Part shown: piece by piece, positions 7,429 through 15,692 of the stretch
How positions within the stretch are numbered: position 1 is the stretch's first letter
How the letters are laid out: each line of letters opens with the position of its first letter
Assembly (NCBI RefSeq): GCF_000272405.2
Contig: NZ_AJZM02000399.1
Coordinates: forward strand, 1 to 23,498
DNA from: Vibrio tasmaniensis 1F-187
Lineage (GTDB): Bacteria; Pseudomonadota; Gammaproteobacteria; Enterobacterales; Vibrionaceae
Direction: 5' to 3'
DNA: 23,498 nt
Translations under genes and position numbers: made by a program
The notes under the pieces: model-generated
What the model saw: the letters and a program-made list of their open reading frames with translations, nothing else
Database searches by the model: none
What the model was told of the DNA's origin: nothing

Positions 7429-7558
7429 CGTTTTGTTCTAATAGACACTTTCTAATCAATAGTATTGCGAATATGTAGCCTCAAAGAACCAGTCTTCGAA
7501 TAAATTGTCTACGAATAAATAATGTCAGGTATCGTCTTTTGTCCAGCTAGTTAGAGCT

Positions 7559-7605
7559 AAAATGATTGTTTCATGGTGAGGTGCTCACTACGGACATGAA
7601 ACAAT
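7559..7605 (-). terminator. Terminator of arfB, abutting its stop codon
   Basis: An 11-bp stem ATTGTTTCATG / CATGAAACAAT (7565-7575 with 7595-7605) encloses an inner GTGAG/CTCAC stem. On the minus strand it is followed by ATCATTTTA. The stem begins at the last base of the arfB stop codon, leaving essentially no 3' untranslated spacer. Confidence 0.65.
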
Positions 7606-8015
7606 TAGTCTACTCTTCCGCGAAGTTGTTTGGTGGTGCTTCTTTGCTTTTTACTTTCTAAACGTCTTTTTTGAGAGCCGCGTGTTGGCTTGGTTGCTCG
7701 TCTCACTTTTTGAACTTTTGTTGCTTCTAAGATCAGCTCTTTCAAACGTACCAAAGCATCGTCTCGGTTTTGCTCCTGAGTTCTGTACTGTTGAGCTTTA
7801 ATGATAATCACACCATCTTTAGTGATACGACCATCTTTATGTGCCAGGAGTTTTTCTTTATAGAAATCGGGTAGGGTTGAGTGCTTTATGTCAAAACGTA
7901 AATGTATCGCACTCGATACTTTATTGACGTTTTGACCTCCGGCTCCTTGAGCTCTGATCGCGGTTAGCTGGAGTTCCCAGTCTTGAATTGAAACAGAGTT
8001 AGATATTTGTAACAT
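7605..8015 (-). CDS. arfB: Alternative ribosome-rescue factor B, peptidyl-tRNA hydrolase
   Basis: ArfB (YaeJ) enters ribosomes stalled at the end of non-stop mRNAs and hydrolyses the peptidyl-tRNA. The 136-residue protein carries the catalytic GGQ tripeptide in [22 protein letters not shown] (about residues 20-41) and the basic C-terminal tail that occupies the mRNA channel ([20 protein letters not shown], then [13 protein letters not shown]). The length is close to that of E. coli ArfB (140). An in-frame ATG at 8021 and an upstream start at 8048 exist; I chose the ATG at 8015 because GGA lies about 8 nt upstream and MLQISNSV fits the family. It is divergent from the YqaB-type gene across 87 bp, which contain an imperfect inverted repeat TGATAC/GTATCA (8048-8074). 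Confidence 0.93.
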   Translation of the reverse strand: MLQISNSVSIQDWELQLTAIRAQGAGGQNVNKVSSAIHLRFDIKHSTLPDFYKEKLLAHKDGRITKDGVIIIKAQQYRTQEQNRDDALVRLKELILEATKVQKVRRATKPTRGSQKRRLESKKQRSTTKQLRGRVD

Positions 8016-8102
8016 AAACATCCATTTTGAACAGTAATATGGGGTCATGATACTGAATATTGGGTATGGTATCAGTAACTTTCTTAAAGAGTGGTAGTAG
8101 TG

Positions 8103-8708
8103 ATGAAAATTGATTTAACGGCGTATGAAGGATTAATCTTTGATATGGACGGTACGTTGATCGATACAATGCCAGCACATGTGAAAGCATGGCAACAAAC
8201 GGCGGAAGAGTTCGGCTTTTATTTCGAAGCGTCTTGGCTGCATAGCTTAGGTGGAATGCCGAGTTATAAGATCGCTGGTGAGGTAAATAGTAAGTACGGT
8301 TTATCGCTCGACCCACAAGCGGTTTCTACGTTTAAAATGGCTTCGTTTGCAGCTATTGAAGACAAAGGAGATATTATCCCTTGTACGTATTCTCTTTTGA
8401 TAGACCATCTCGGTGACAAGAAGATTGCGGTTGGAACGGGCAGTCAACGCAAGAGCGCAGAACAACTGTTAGATAAAACGGATATCTTGAGTAAGTTGGA
8501 TATCTTAGTGACAGCGACAGATGTGAAGAATCATAAACCAAACCCTGATACTTTCTTAGCTGCTTGTTTTGGTATGGGTTTACAGCCAAAGCAGTGTGTT
8601 GTGTTTGAAGATACTCACCTTGGTAAGCAGGCAGCCCATGCTGCGAATATGGATTGCATTCTGGTAGTCGAAGGGAATACGCTGGAGTTCTACCCCGCAC
8701 CAAGTTGA
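8103..8708 (+). CDS. yqaB: HAD phosphatase, YqaB type (sugar phosphatase)
   Basis: This is a HAD-superfamily hydrolase with a helical cap. Motif I is [10 protein letters not shown] (nucleophile Asp at about residue 14, acid-base Asp two later), motif II the Thr in VGTGSQ, motif III the Lys in [10 protein letters not shown], and motif IV VFEDT. Similarity to E. coli YqaB is clear along the length ([16 protein letters not shown], HHKPxPDTF-like, QCVVFED). YqaB acts on fructose-1-phosphate and 6-phosphogluconate in vitro; the substrate here is inferred. The start is uncertain: an in-frame GTG at 8091 gives four extra residues, and no strong Shine-Dalgarno decides it. I prefer the ATG at 8103 (201 residues). 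It is convergent with the diguanylate cyclase gene, 68 bp away, with no obvious terminator between. Confidence 0.87.
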   Translation: MKIDLTAYEGLIFDMDGTLIDTMPAHVKAWQQTAEEFGFYFEASWLHSLGGMPSYKIAGEVNSKYGLSLDPQAVSTFKMASFAAIEDKGDIIPCTYSLLIDHLGDKKIAVGTGSQRKSAEQLLDKTDILSKLDILVTATDVKNHKPNPDTFLAACFGMGLQPKQCVVFEDTHLGKQAAHAANMDCILVVEGNTLEFYPAPS

Positions 8709-8776
8709 TTGTTGAGTGAACGACTCTAGAGTGAAATGAATAAGTTAGCGGGGCGGTGGTGCGATGCAGGCTCCCA

Positions 8777-10681
8777 CTATGCAATTTCGCTCATTTCGCT
8801 ATCAAGGAACAAACATACACTGTTTCTACCTACTGCTTTTGCTTCGTAAAGAGCTAAATCGGCGCACTTATAATTGAGTGCAGGTTCACCTGTTAGGTTG
8901 GTTATTCCGCCACTTATTGTAACGACGTTGTCGAACTCGATACTGATCGCGATTCTCAGCCTATTAAGCACATAGTCGGCTTCTTGTGGTGTCGTGTGAG
9001 GCAAGATAACCCCAAACTCTTCTCCCCCAATACGAGCCACGAAATCGGTATCTCGGCATTCACGTTGCAGTACCTGTGCTACGGTTTGTATGGCTTTATC
9101 GCCATAATCATGTCCAAATCTATCGTTAATGCGTTTGAAATGGTCAATATCCAATATGGCTAAGCAAGATTGCTCGCGAGTAGGGTAACGACTAACGCGA
9201 GAACACTCGTCACGAAGCTCCAGGTCGAACTTTCGTCTATTCCAACAGCCAGATAGTGCATCTTTTTCGCTAAGGTTTCTCAATTTATTCTCGAGCTCTT
9301 TGCGTTTGCTGATATCAACAAATGATGCAACATAAAATTGAATCACATCTTTTGAGTCTTTGATGGTTTGTATTCGAAGAATTTCCGTGATGAAGGTGCC
9401 ATCCTTTCGTCGGTTCACCACTTCGCCTTCCCACATCCCTGTCTCTTTAATGACGCTCCACATTTTAATGTAGAACTCTTCATTATATCGGCCAGCGTTA
9501 AACAATGAAGGCTGTTTACCTTTTACATCTTCTAACTCGTAGCCACTGACACGGGTGAACTCTTGGTTTACTTTTATGATTCGGTTATTTTTGTCTGTGA
9601 TTAATAGGGCAGACATACCGTTCATTGCCGCTTTGGCGAGTTGGCTTTCGATACTGTTCTTTTTATGATTTCTGTTCCACAGTACGAAACCTGCAGATAT
9701 CATTGAAATCAATATCGAGAGTATGATTATCTGAACGACTATGGCGTGATTTTCTTGTTGAAACTGAGTGTTAAATTGATGTTCTTCAATATGAAGAACC
9801 ATATAAATTGGTCCTTCAAACTGCTTAATCTTAGGGCTGATGTCAGAGTGAAAATACCAGTTTTTACCATCAAAATAGCTGGATGAGGTGCCGCTTTGAA
9901 TATTCTGCCACAGGCCTGGGGCTAGTTTTGCATACGTCTTGTCTGAACGTGATTCAATCACATGCCCAAATGAATCCTCAGGGTCGGGACCCATGATGAC
10001 ATGACCAGTATTATTAAGGATGACCGGAACTGTCGCTGATGTACCTATCTGGTAATGTAAGCGATCATAGATCTCGCGCATATTTAGGTTAGCAATGAAA
10101 TAGCCAATAATGTGCTCCCCTACAGTGACAGGCGTCATAATGCGAAGTGTCGGCGAAAAGGGGCGAACTAACTCTCCATTTTCAACTTCTAGATCAATGC
10201 CTGTAGCTTTAACTTCTCCAATCTCTAATTCTTGTAGCTTTTTGTAGTAATCACGAGAGGATTTGTTTTGTAACTCGTGGTCTGGAGTGACACTTGCGTG
10301 GCCATCTTTATAGTTGACGCGGAATACTTCATTAGCGTCTAGATCTAGGAAACGCAGTTGAGAGTAGTATTGTTGCCCGTGTGCCAATACAACCCACAGA
10401 TCCTGCAGTGCTTGTTTGTTAGTAACTGAAGGCTCGGAAATGGAACGAAGTAGGGTCTGTGAGGCGGCAATAGAGGGAACCGCGTTTGATATTTGCTCAA
10501 CAATAACAGCGAGTTGATGGAAGCTGTATTCGATTTGGTTTTGATTAGACTGTTTGATGTTTAGCGCATACTGGGCTTCAACCCGTTCAAATTCAGAGTT
10601 TATATAGAGAGCAGGGACTAATCCTAGGACAAACAAGGTACATAGAAATTGGCTGATCAGTTTTTTTATACTCGTATTCAT
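8777..10681 (-). CDS. Membrane diguanylate cyclase: periplasmic Cache-like sensor, PAS, GGDEF
   Basis: This 634-residue protein is predicted to make c-di-GMP from two GTP. An N-terminal membrane helix (about 8-27) is followed by a 280-residue periplasmic region that resembles a double Cache sensor (RFLDLDANEVFRVNYKDG, SRDYYKKL). A second helix lies at about 315-335, then a PAS domain (350-460: ITDKNNRIIKVNQEFTRVSG) and a GGDEF domain (470-630). The active site reads GGEEF (about 552-556), with an RxxD inhibitory site (RDTD) five residues earlier. Catalytic activity and product feedback inhibition are therefore both expected. A GTG one codon earlier is possible; I chose the ATG at 10681 because GAGGA lies 5 nt upstream. 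It is transcribed alone, with fhs 240 bp upstream. Confidence 0.93.
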   Translation of the reverse strand: MNTSIKKLISQFLCTLFVLGLVPALYINSEFERVEAQYALNIKQSNQNQIEYSFHQLAVIVEQISNAVPSIAASQTLLRSISEPSVTNKQALQDLWVVLAHGQQYYSQLRFLDLDANEVFRVNYKDGHASVTPDHELQNKSSRDYYKKLQELEIGEVKATGIDLEVENGELVRPFSPTLRIMTPVTVGEHIIGYFIANLNMREIYDRLHYQIGTSATVPVILNNTGHVIMGPDPEDSFGHVIESRSDKTYAKLAPGLWQNIQSGTSSSYFDGKNWYFHSDISPKIKQFEGPIYMVLHIEEHQFNTQFQQENHAIVVQIIILSILISMISAGFVLWNRNHKKNSIESQLAKAAMNGMSALLITDKNNRIIKVNQEFTRVSGYELEDVKGKQPSLFNAGRYNEEFYIKMWSVIKETGMWEGEVVNRRKDGTFITEILRIQTIKDSKDVIQFYVASFVDISKRKELENKLRNLSEKDALSGCWNRRKFDLELRDECSRVSRYPTREQSCLAILDIDHFKRINDRFGHDYGDKAIQTVAQVLQRECRDTDFVARIGGEEFGVILPHTTPQEADYVLNRLRIAISIEFDNVVTISGGITNLTGEPALNYKCADLALYEAKAVGRNSVCLFLDSEMSEIA

Positions 10682-10838
10682 CACTGTCCTCGAAAAATCA
10701 GCGCAATACTATATATTTTGTAGGCCTATTAATGTGATCTTGACCCAAAACTTATAATCAGATGTGCATATTATTTCGTTTTTAATGAAATTTATTGCAC
10801 TTGGGGTGTTAATTGAGCAATTAGGTATCAGAAACGAG

Positions 10839-10879
10839 ACCTGTCCGCAAATATAATGGGGAGCGTAGTACGGACAGGT
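10839..10879. promoter_or_regulatory. Inverted repeat between fhs and the diguanylate cyclase gene
   Basis: A perfect 9-bp inverted repeat ACCTGTCCG / CGGACAGGT is separated by 23 bp that contain TATAAT (10852-10857, plus strand). It lies 43 bp past the fhs stop. It could be an fhs terminator without a good T-tract (CTCGTTTC follows), or an operator around a promoter. Nothing else is recognised in the 240-bp spacer. Confidence 0.4.
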
Positions 10880-10921
10880 TATTCTAGATAAAGCGGATTT
10901 TTAGCCTATGTCTGGTCGTAA

Positions 10922-12670
10922 TTAACTTAAGCCAACGATGTTTCCTTTGCTATCAATGTCCAACGACATAAAAGCCGGTTTATCCGGTAGGCCTGGCATG
11001 GTCATTACATTGCCGCACAGCGCGTAAATAAAGCCAGCACCAGCACACAGTTTTAGCTCCCTAACGGGTACGTCAAACTGAGATGGTGCACCTTTTACGT
11101 GTGCTTCTGTCGAGATCGATAGTGGTGTTTTTGCTAAACAAACCGATAGGTCGTTATAGCCATGCAGTTTGAATTCGGCCAGTTGTTTTTTAGCCAGTGG
11201 AGATAGCGAGATACTTGCTGCGCCATAGCCAACTTCAGCGACGGCCATCAGTTTTTCTTCTAGGCTTTGCTTTGAGTGATACAACGGCTTAAATTCACTC
11301 TGTTTTTGGCAAGCTTTTACTACGGCGTGAGCCAATTTAGTCGCCCCTTCGCCACCCTGACCAAATGCTTCGCTTACTTCAACACTAACGCTTGGGTTGA
11401 AGTCGGTGATCATCTGTTTCAAAGCATCGAGCTCTTGAGCTGAATCTTGTGGAAATCGATTGATCGCAACAACGGTAGGCACTTGGTATTGCTTAACGCT
11501 GTTGATGTGCCATTTAAGGTTCTCAAACCCTGCAATAAGCGCGTCTTGGTCATCATTAAAGATTGAATCTGGTAGCGGAGTTCCTGGTCTCAAATCGTAT
11601 AAACCTGAGTTGGCTTTTAGACCACGTAATGTTGCGACAATAACAGCACAATCTGGATTTTTTTTCGATGCTTTCACTTTGATGTTACATGCTTTCTCAA
11701 AACCCATATCTGAGCCGAAGCCACCTTCCGTCACGACAAAGTCACTTAGCTTTAACGCAACCTTATCGGCAATAATAGAAGAGTTACCGTGTGCGATGTT
11801 AGCGAATGGCCCCGCGTGGATTAGGGTAGGAACCCCTTCAAGGGTTTGCATCAATGTTGGCTCTATGGAGTCTTTCATTGTGACTGTCATAGCACCTGCT
11901 ACGTTGAAGTCATCTGCAGTTAATGGCAAGCCTTGGTTGTTGTATGCGAGTACCACTCGTCCGATACGCTTTCTTAAATCTTGGAGGTCATCAGTGAGAG
12001 CAAGAATAGCCATCAGCTCTGAAGCGGCTGAGATGTCAAAGCCATCCTCGCGCTCAAAGCCATTAATTGTTTTGTCTGCTTCGTTCTTGCCAACCGTGAT
12101 CATACGCAGTGCGCGGTCATTGTGGTCAAGTACACGTCGCCACACGATTCTGCGTGGGTCGATATCCAGAGCTTTTAAGCCTGAGCGAGCCTCAAAGGCT
12201 TCTAACCCTTCACGTTGCTCATGATACAAACGAGCGTCAATAGCGGCAGATGCGAGGTTATGAGCGACTGTTACGGCATGAATGTCGCCAGTCAGGTGAA
12301 GGTTCAATTGCTCCATTGGGGCAACTTGTGAATAGCCACCGCCGGCTGCACCACCTTTTACACCAAATACCGGGCCCATTGAAGGTTGGCGAATGCAGGC
12401 CATAGCGGATTGGTTAATCTTTGCTAGACCTTGTGCTAGTCCGATAGTGGTGACGGTTTTGCCCTCACCAAGAGGCGTCGGTGTGATGGCCGTAACCACG
12501 ACTAATTTACCATCTTGTTGGCTAGCGAGGCGTTCAAGTGATGTGAGAGACACTTTAGATTTGTATTGCCCTAATGGCTGATGTTCGTTGTGGTGCAGGC
12601 CAGCTTGCTTGGCAACTTCACTGATGTTTTTAAGGGGAGTAGAGCGACAAATATCAATATCAGACAGCAT
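10922..12670 (-). CDS. fhs: Formate-tetrahydrofolate ligase
   Basis: This enzyme uses ATP to join formate to tetrahydrofolate, giving 10-formyl-THF for purine and formyl-Met synthesis. The 582-residue sequence shows the P-loop-like nucleotide site [13 protein letters not shown] (about 63-75), [48 protein letters not shown], and the C-terminal [11 protein letters not shown]. It is slightly longer than typical family members (about 555-560). The ATG at 12670 has AAGGA upstream. E. coli lacks this enzyme, but it belongs with the glyA/gcv genes in the same window as one-carbon supply. A near-perfect PurR box 33-48 bp upstream of the start implies purine repression. Confidence 0.96.
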   Translation of the reverse strand: MLSDIDICRSTPLKNISEVAKQAGLHHNEHQPLGQYKSKVSLTSLERLASQQDGKLVVVTAITPTPLGEGKTVTTIGLAQGLAKINQSAMACIRQPSMGPVFGVKGGAAGGGYSQVAPMEQLNLHLTGDIHAVTVAHNLASAAIDARLYHEQREGLEAFEARSGLKALDIDPRRIVWRRVLDHNDRALRMITVGKNEADKTINGFEREDGFDISAASELMAILALTDDLQDLRKRIGRVVLAYNNQGLPLTADDFNVAGAMTVTMKDSIEPTLMQTLEGVPTLIHAGPFANIAHGNSSIIADKVALKLSDFVVTEGGFGSDMGFEKACNIKVKASKKNPDCAVIVATLRGLKANSGLYDLRPGTPLPDSIFNDDQDALIAGFENLKWHINSVKQYQVPTVVAINRFPQDSAQELDALKQMITDFNPSVSVEVSEAFGQGGEGATKLAHAVVKACQKQSEFKPLYHSKQSLEEKLMAVAEVGYGAASISLSPLAKKQLAEFKLHGYNDLSVCLAKTPLSISTEAHVKGAPSQFDVPVRELKLCAGAGFIYALCGNVMTMPGLPDKPAFMSLDIDSKGNIVGLS

Positions 12671-12702
12671 ATTTGATCCTTATATCAGAACCGAAAGGTG
12701 GT

Positions 12703-12718
12703 ACGTAAACGTTTGCGT
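12703..12718. promoter_or_regulatory. PurR operator upstream of fhs
   Basis: ACGTAAACGTTTGCGT matches the PurR operator ACGCAAACGTTTTCGT at all but two positions and is nearly palindromic. It lies 33-48 bp upstream of the fhs start codon, a normal place for promoter-overlapping repression. This is the strongest of the four PurR-like sites here. The rest of the 294-bp spacer to gsk holds only the gsk terminator. Confidence 0.75.
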
Positions 12719-12877
12719 GGCGATAGTACTGTATAAATTTGCCAAGTAAAGGCAAACCACATCAATTATGTGCTGGAAGATAACAGATCTAAAGAGTCAT
12801 TGCGCGAGATCAAATCTTAAACGAGAAAAATATTCGATCTGATTACCTTCAGCTGCCGTTATATTGGTGTTGAATAC

Positions 12878-12903
12878 AAAAAGGGCTGCATATAGCAGCC
12901 CTT
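12878..12903 (-). terminator. Rho-independent terminator after gsk
   Basis: A perfect 9-bp stem AAGGGCTGC / GCAGCCCTT with a 5-nt loop is followed on the minus strand by a T-tract (TTTTTGTATT). It lies 62 bp past the gsk stop. Confidence 0.88.
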
Positions 12904-12964
12904 CAAGGAATGGGTAATCCAACTTGGCGTTAACCTCTAAGAGTTAACTACCTAATAGAGTCGC

Positions 12965-14269
12965 TTAACGATCCCAGTATGTTTCTTCTAAGCTATCTTC
13001 GCGTTCAGGTAGTGCACGAGAAAGGCGAGGAGAGTGCTGAGTCAACACTTCATAGCTTACACGGTTTGAGTACTTACAAATTTGAGACAGAGAAGAATAC
13101 GTTAGACACGAGTGCTCGTGCTTTTCTGAGTTTGGTACATTCACGTGGTGGTAGCTGTTTGCTGCCATGTCGTGTAAAAGTGCAGAAAGTGCACCATCAC
13201 CAGCACCATTGGTGTTTTTAATTTCGCGCGGGCCACCAAGATAAGGGCCAATGTGAGAGTATACTTTTACCGGATCTTGACAGTCTTGCTTACGCATAGC
13301 ACGGCTGAACTCGAATTTATTGAACTCAGGAATGTTACCCGGTAATAATGGCAGAGTGGTTTCGCGTTTCGCAGGCTCGTCAGTGTAGCCAGCCATGTAT
13401 AAACCGATAGGGCCTGCAGTACAGAGAACGAGGTCAACCCACTCAAGTGCTTTGTTAGCAGCTAGAAGCGGATCTTTTTCACCCGTTAACGCTTCACCTT
13501 CGTCTTCGTTCATCGCGACGATGGTTACGTTTTCTTTCAGATATTCTTGCCACCATTCCGCATTACCTTCGATCACGTACTTAGTACCAAGTGTTAGTAC
13601 AACTGGCACATTGTGCGCTTTCGCGTATTCAATCGCTTTTTGTACCGCTTTTGGCATCGGATCTTCAGGTTTGCCGCGCATTAGGTATGACGACACAACC
13701 AATGCTGATGCTTTCTCGAACACTTTTTCAGGAACGCTTTCAGGAAGCAGTTGGTTCATGTGGCCTTCGTTGATTGCAAACGTACGTTCACCATCTTCAG
13801 AAATAAGCGTGTAGCAACGACCAATAGGACCATCAACCGTTTGAAGGTGATTTAGATTCATACGAGAAGAAGTGCGGCAAAGGTAACGATAACCAAATGA
13901 GCCAACTTCAATCTTCTTAGACATAACGCCGAGCAATACAGATTTACTGTCTGCAAGTACGGAATAGTTGTGCAGTGTGTTGCCGATAGTATCGCCAGGG
14001 TATTGATGCGTGATCAAACCGCGCTCAACTAACTCTTCGTACAGCGCATCTGCTTTACTCTCTTCCAATACCAGTGAGTGACCTTTACTCAGCTCATATT
14101 TTTCAAGGAACGCGTTATCAACACGGGCTTCGATATCAACAATCGTTTGACCAACACCGACAATTGTTGCGCGGTGAAGCTTAGGCGTTTGTTGCATTTG
14201 GTTGACCAACGGATCACGTGCGTGAGTTGGAAAGTAGTGTTTAGATTTACGCTGTCCAGGAAACTTCAT
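12965..14269 (-). CDS. gsk: Inosine-guanosine kinase
   Basis: Gsk phosphorylates inosine and guanosine with ATP for purine salvage. The 434-residue protein has the same length as E. coli Gsk and near-identical ends (MKFPGQRKSKHYFP and LPEREDSLEETYWDR). It is a PfkB-family sugar/nucleoside kinase, with the anion-hole/catalytic motif NTNGAGDGALSALLHD (catalytic Asp about 358) and VLTLGTK, AMNEDEGEALTGE and VLCTAGPIGLYMAG upstream. No convincing Shine-Dalgarno precedes the ATG at 14269 (TATTTTTCAT), but the family N terminus fixes the start. It lies 143 bp downstream of creA on the same strand, separated by a hairpin. Its function fits the purine and folate theme of fhs next to it. Confidence 0.97.
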   Translation of the reverse strand: MKFPGQRKSKHYFPTHARDPLVNQMQQTPKLHRATIVGVGQTIVDIEARVDNAFLEKYELSKGHSLVLEESKADALYEELVERGLITHQYPGDTIGNTLHNYSVLADSKSVLLGVMSKKIEVGSFGYRYLCRTSSRMNLNHLQTVDGPIGRCYTLISEDGERTFAINEGHMNQLLPESVPEKVFEKASALVVSSYLMRGKPEDPMPKAVQKAIEYAKAHNVPVVLTLGTKYVIEGNAEWWQEYLKENVTIVAMNEDEGEALTGEKDPLLAANKALEWVDLVLCTAGPIGLYMAGYTDEPAKRETTLPLLPGNIPEFNKFEFSRAMRKQDCQDPVKVYSHIGPYLGGPREIKNTNGAGDGALSALLHDMAANSYHHVNVPNSEKHEHSCLTYSSLSQICKYSNRVSYEVLTQHSPRLSRALPEREDSLEETYWDR

Positions 14270-14348
14270 ATGAAAAATACAGTGAAAAAATTTTGCCGAA
14301 TGATATCACATTTTGTTTCTGATTCTTTCATTTTTATTACATTTAGAA

Positions 14349-14375
14349 TCACCTGTACGATGTCTGTACAGGTGA
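14349..14375. terminator. Hairpin between creA and gsk
   Basis: A 10-bp perfect stem TCACCTGTAC / GTACAGGTGA with a 7-nt loop lies 38 bp past the creA stop. On the minus strand it is followed by TTCTAAATG, a weak U-tract. It is probably the creA terminator. Confidence 0.55.
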
Positions 14376-14412
14376 CTCGTTTTACTTTTCGCTTGAGGGC
14401 ATTTACGTGAGC

Positions 14413-14889
14413 CTATTCCGCTGGGAGGAGTGTTGCTGGATCAACGTAAGCCTCAGTACCCCATAGGGGAACGGTTGAAAGGCTATGCTTGAAACTGCCT
14501 TCTGTTTCTTTGGTGGTGTATGACAAGTAAAGCAGCGATTGATTCTCTGCATCGTAGATACGACGAACCTTCATTGTTTTAAAGAAGATACTTTTTGATT
14601 GTTTGAACACCACTTCACCAGATTTGCTTTTGTCTATTTTAGCAATCATTTCTGATGTAATTTCACCGGTTTGACGACAAGAAATAGAGCTATCGCTTGG
14701 ATCGGAAAGGCTAAGGTTTGCTTCGATTGAAGCGATATGACAAGTCACACCTGCGATTTTATCATCATCTAAAGAAGACATTTTGATATCCTTCATTGTG
14801 AAGAATCCAAGAGAGACGTCGCCAACCTCGTTGTCCGAACAGCCAGCCAACATTGTGATGATACCCGCTGCTATTAAGGCTTTTTTCAT
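14413..14889 (-). CDS. creA: CreA-family protein, here with a lipobox
   Basis: This 158-residue exported protein belongs to the CreA family (in E. coli, next to the creBCD genes; molecular function unknown). Conserved CreA segments are VTCHIAS, SISCRQTG, GEVVFKQSKSIFFKTMKVRRIYDA, LLYLSYT and the C-terminal STVPLWG. The N terminus MKKALIAAGIITMLAGCSD has a canonical lipobox LAGC, so it should be lipid-anchored at Cys17 rather than a soluble periplasmic protein. The ATG at 14889 has AAGGA about 6 nt upstream. No creBCD genes are nearby; the gene sits upstream of gsk and divergent from a small lipoprotein gene. Confidence 0.92.
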   Translation of the reverse strand: MKKALIAAGIITMLAGCSDNEVGDVSLGFFTMKDIKMSSLDDDKIAGVTCHIASIEANLSLSDPSDSSISCRQTGEITSEMIAKIDKSKSGEVVFKQSKSIFFKTMKVRRIYDAENQSLLYLSYTTKETEGSFKHSLSTVPLWGTEAYVDPATLLPAE

Positions 14890-14994
14890 AAGAAGTCCTT
14901 TTTATTTATAGAGTTCTGTTTACTATAAGGATATTGAAAGCTTGAATACGAGTGTAGAGCTTTTCGTTAAGTTCTTAAAGGATGTTGTTGGATA

Positions 14995-15120
14995 ATGGAA
15001 AATATGAAGCATTTAAAGTACTTGTTGGCCTTGGTCATGCTCTGTATGCTCTGTGCTTGTAGCTCGGCACCTCAGTCGAATATATGTCTTCCAAATAGCT
15101 GTGACATTTGGGGATACTAA
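14995..15120 (+). CDS. Small (41-residue) predicted lipoprotein
   Basis: This short ORF reads MENMKHLKYLL at the start and ends NSCDIWGY. It has a basic N terminus, a hydrophobic core (LLALVMLCMLC) and a lipobox-like LCAC followed by SSAP, so a signal-peptidase-II lipoprotein with an anchor Cys at 22 is likely. The mature part would be only about 20 residues, with two further cysteines (31 and 36). The ATG at 15004 (Met4) is an alternative start with GGA 4 nt upstream. Its stop is 17 bp before the next gene, so the two probably share a transcript. It is not a family I recognise. Confidence 0.6.
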   Translation: MENMKHLKYLLALVMLCMLCACSSAPQSNICLPNSCDIWGY

Positions 15121-15137
15121 CCGTAGGTACTAAAAGA

Positions 15138-15632
15138 ATGAATAACGAAATACCTGAAATTGTACAGAAGAAAAACCAATGGCTGTTTAGTCAACTCGAT
15201 ATTGCCTACCCCGCAAAAGAGAGCCTGCTAGGCCGAGAACTTTATCAAAGCAAACTCCCGTCCAAGACATACCAACTCCTCACCCAAGATCAAACACCTT
15301 CCCAAATTGATGAACTGCATAAAGTCGACTTCCATAAACTGACCGTACTTTTTTCACTTAACCAAGCCAGCGCTTACCAAGATGAAACCGAAAGGGCGTA
15401 CATGTTAGAGTTTTTGAGTCAGATTATGTTATCTGACGAACATGTCTTATACATAGGGACTCAAAATGGTGATGTAGCAGCGAGCGCTATCGTTACAGAA
15501 GCGGAGGATTCTCTGCTAATCTCAGACGTTGTGGTTGGAAGTGGTCAAAGTATCAACGCTTTTGCTAAGCAGATCCTTGATTTTTGGGCACAAGATCATG
15601 CTTCTCGCGATAAAGTGTGGGTCGAGAACTAA
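15138..15632 (+). CDS. Unrecognised 164-residue cytoplasmic protein
   Basis: I do not recognise this protein with certainty. It has no signal peptide or membrane helix. Its N-terminal half is charged and helical (IPEIVQKKNQWLFSQLDIAY), and its C-terminal half alternates beta-strand-like and helical segments (EHVLYIGTQNGDVAASAIVT, DSLLISDVVVG, INAFAKQILDFWAQD). The latter is vaguely reminiscent of a truncated GNAT fold, but I see no acetyl-CoA R/QxxGxG/A loop. I placed the start at the ATG at 15138 (MNNEIPEI) rather than the TTG at 15108, which would overlap the small lipoprotein gene. It lies 60 bp upstream of the HD-GYP gene and may be co-transcribed with both neighbours. Confidence 0.75.
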   Translation: MNNEIPEIVQKKNQWLFSQLDIAYPAKESLLGRELYQSKLPSKTYQLLTQDQTPSQIDELHKVDFHKLTVLFSLNQASAYQDETERAYMLEFLSQIMLSDEHVLYIGTQNGDVAASAIVTEAEDSLLISDVVVGSGQSINAFAKQILDFWAQDHASRDKVWVEN

Positions 15633-15663
15633 AGGTTCTTTGAGAAAGCGTTAATCTAAGTAA

Positions 15664-15690
15664 AATACCCCGTCTTATTTAAAGGGTATT
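15664..15690 (+). promoter_or_regulatory. Hairpin covering the ribosome-binding site of the HD-GYP gene
   Basis: AATACCC (15664-15670) is perfectly complementary to GGGTATT (15684-15690) across a 13-nt loop. The 3' arm and loop edge contain the Shine-Dalgarno AAAGGG (15681-15686) of the ATG at 15693. The stem is visible; translational control is inferred. Confidence 0.45.
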
Positions 15691-15692
15691 GT

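Noticed and set aside
7999..8784. Minus-strand ORFs covering the YqaB-type gene
   Set aside because: The plus-strand HAD motifs are intact, and the opposite frames show no recognisable protein.
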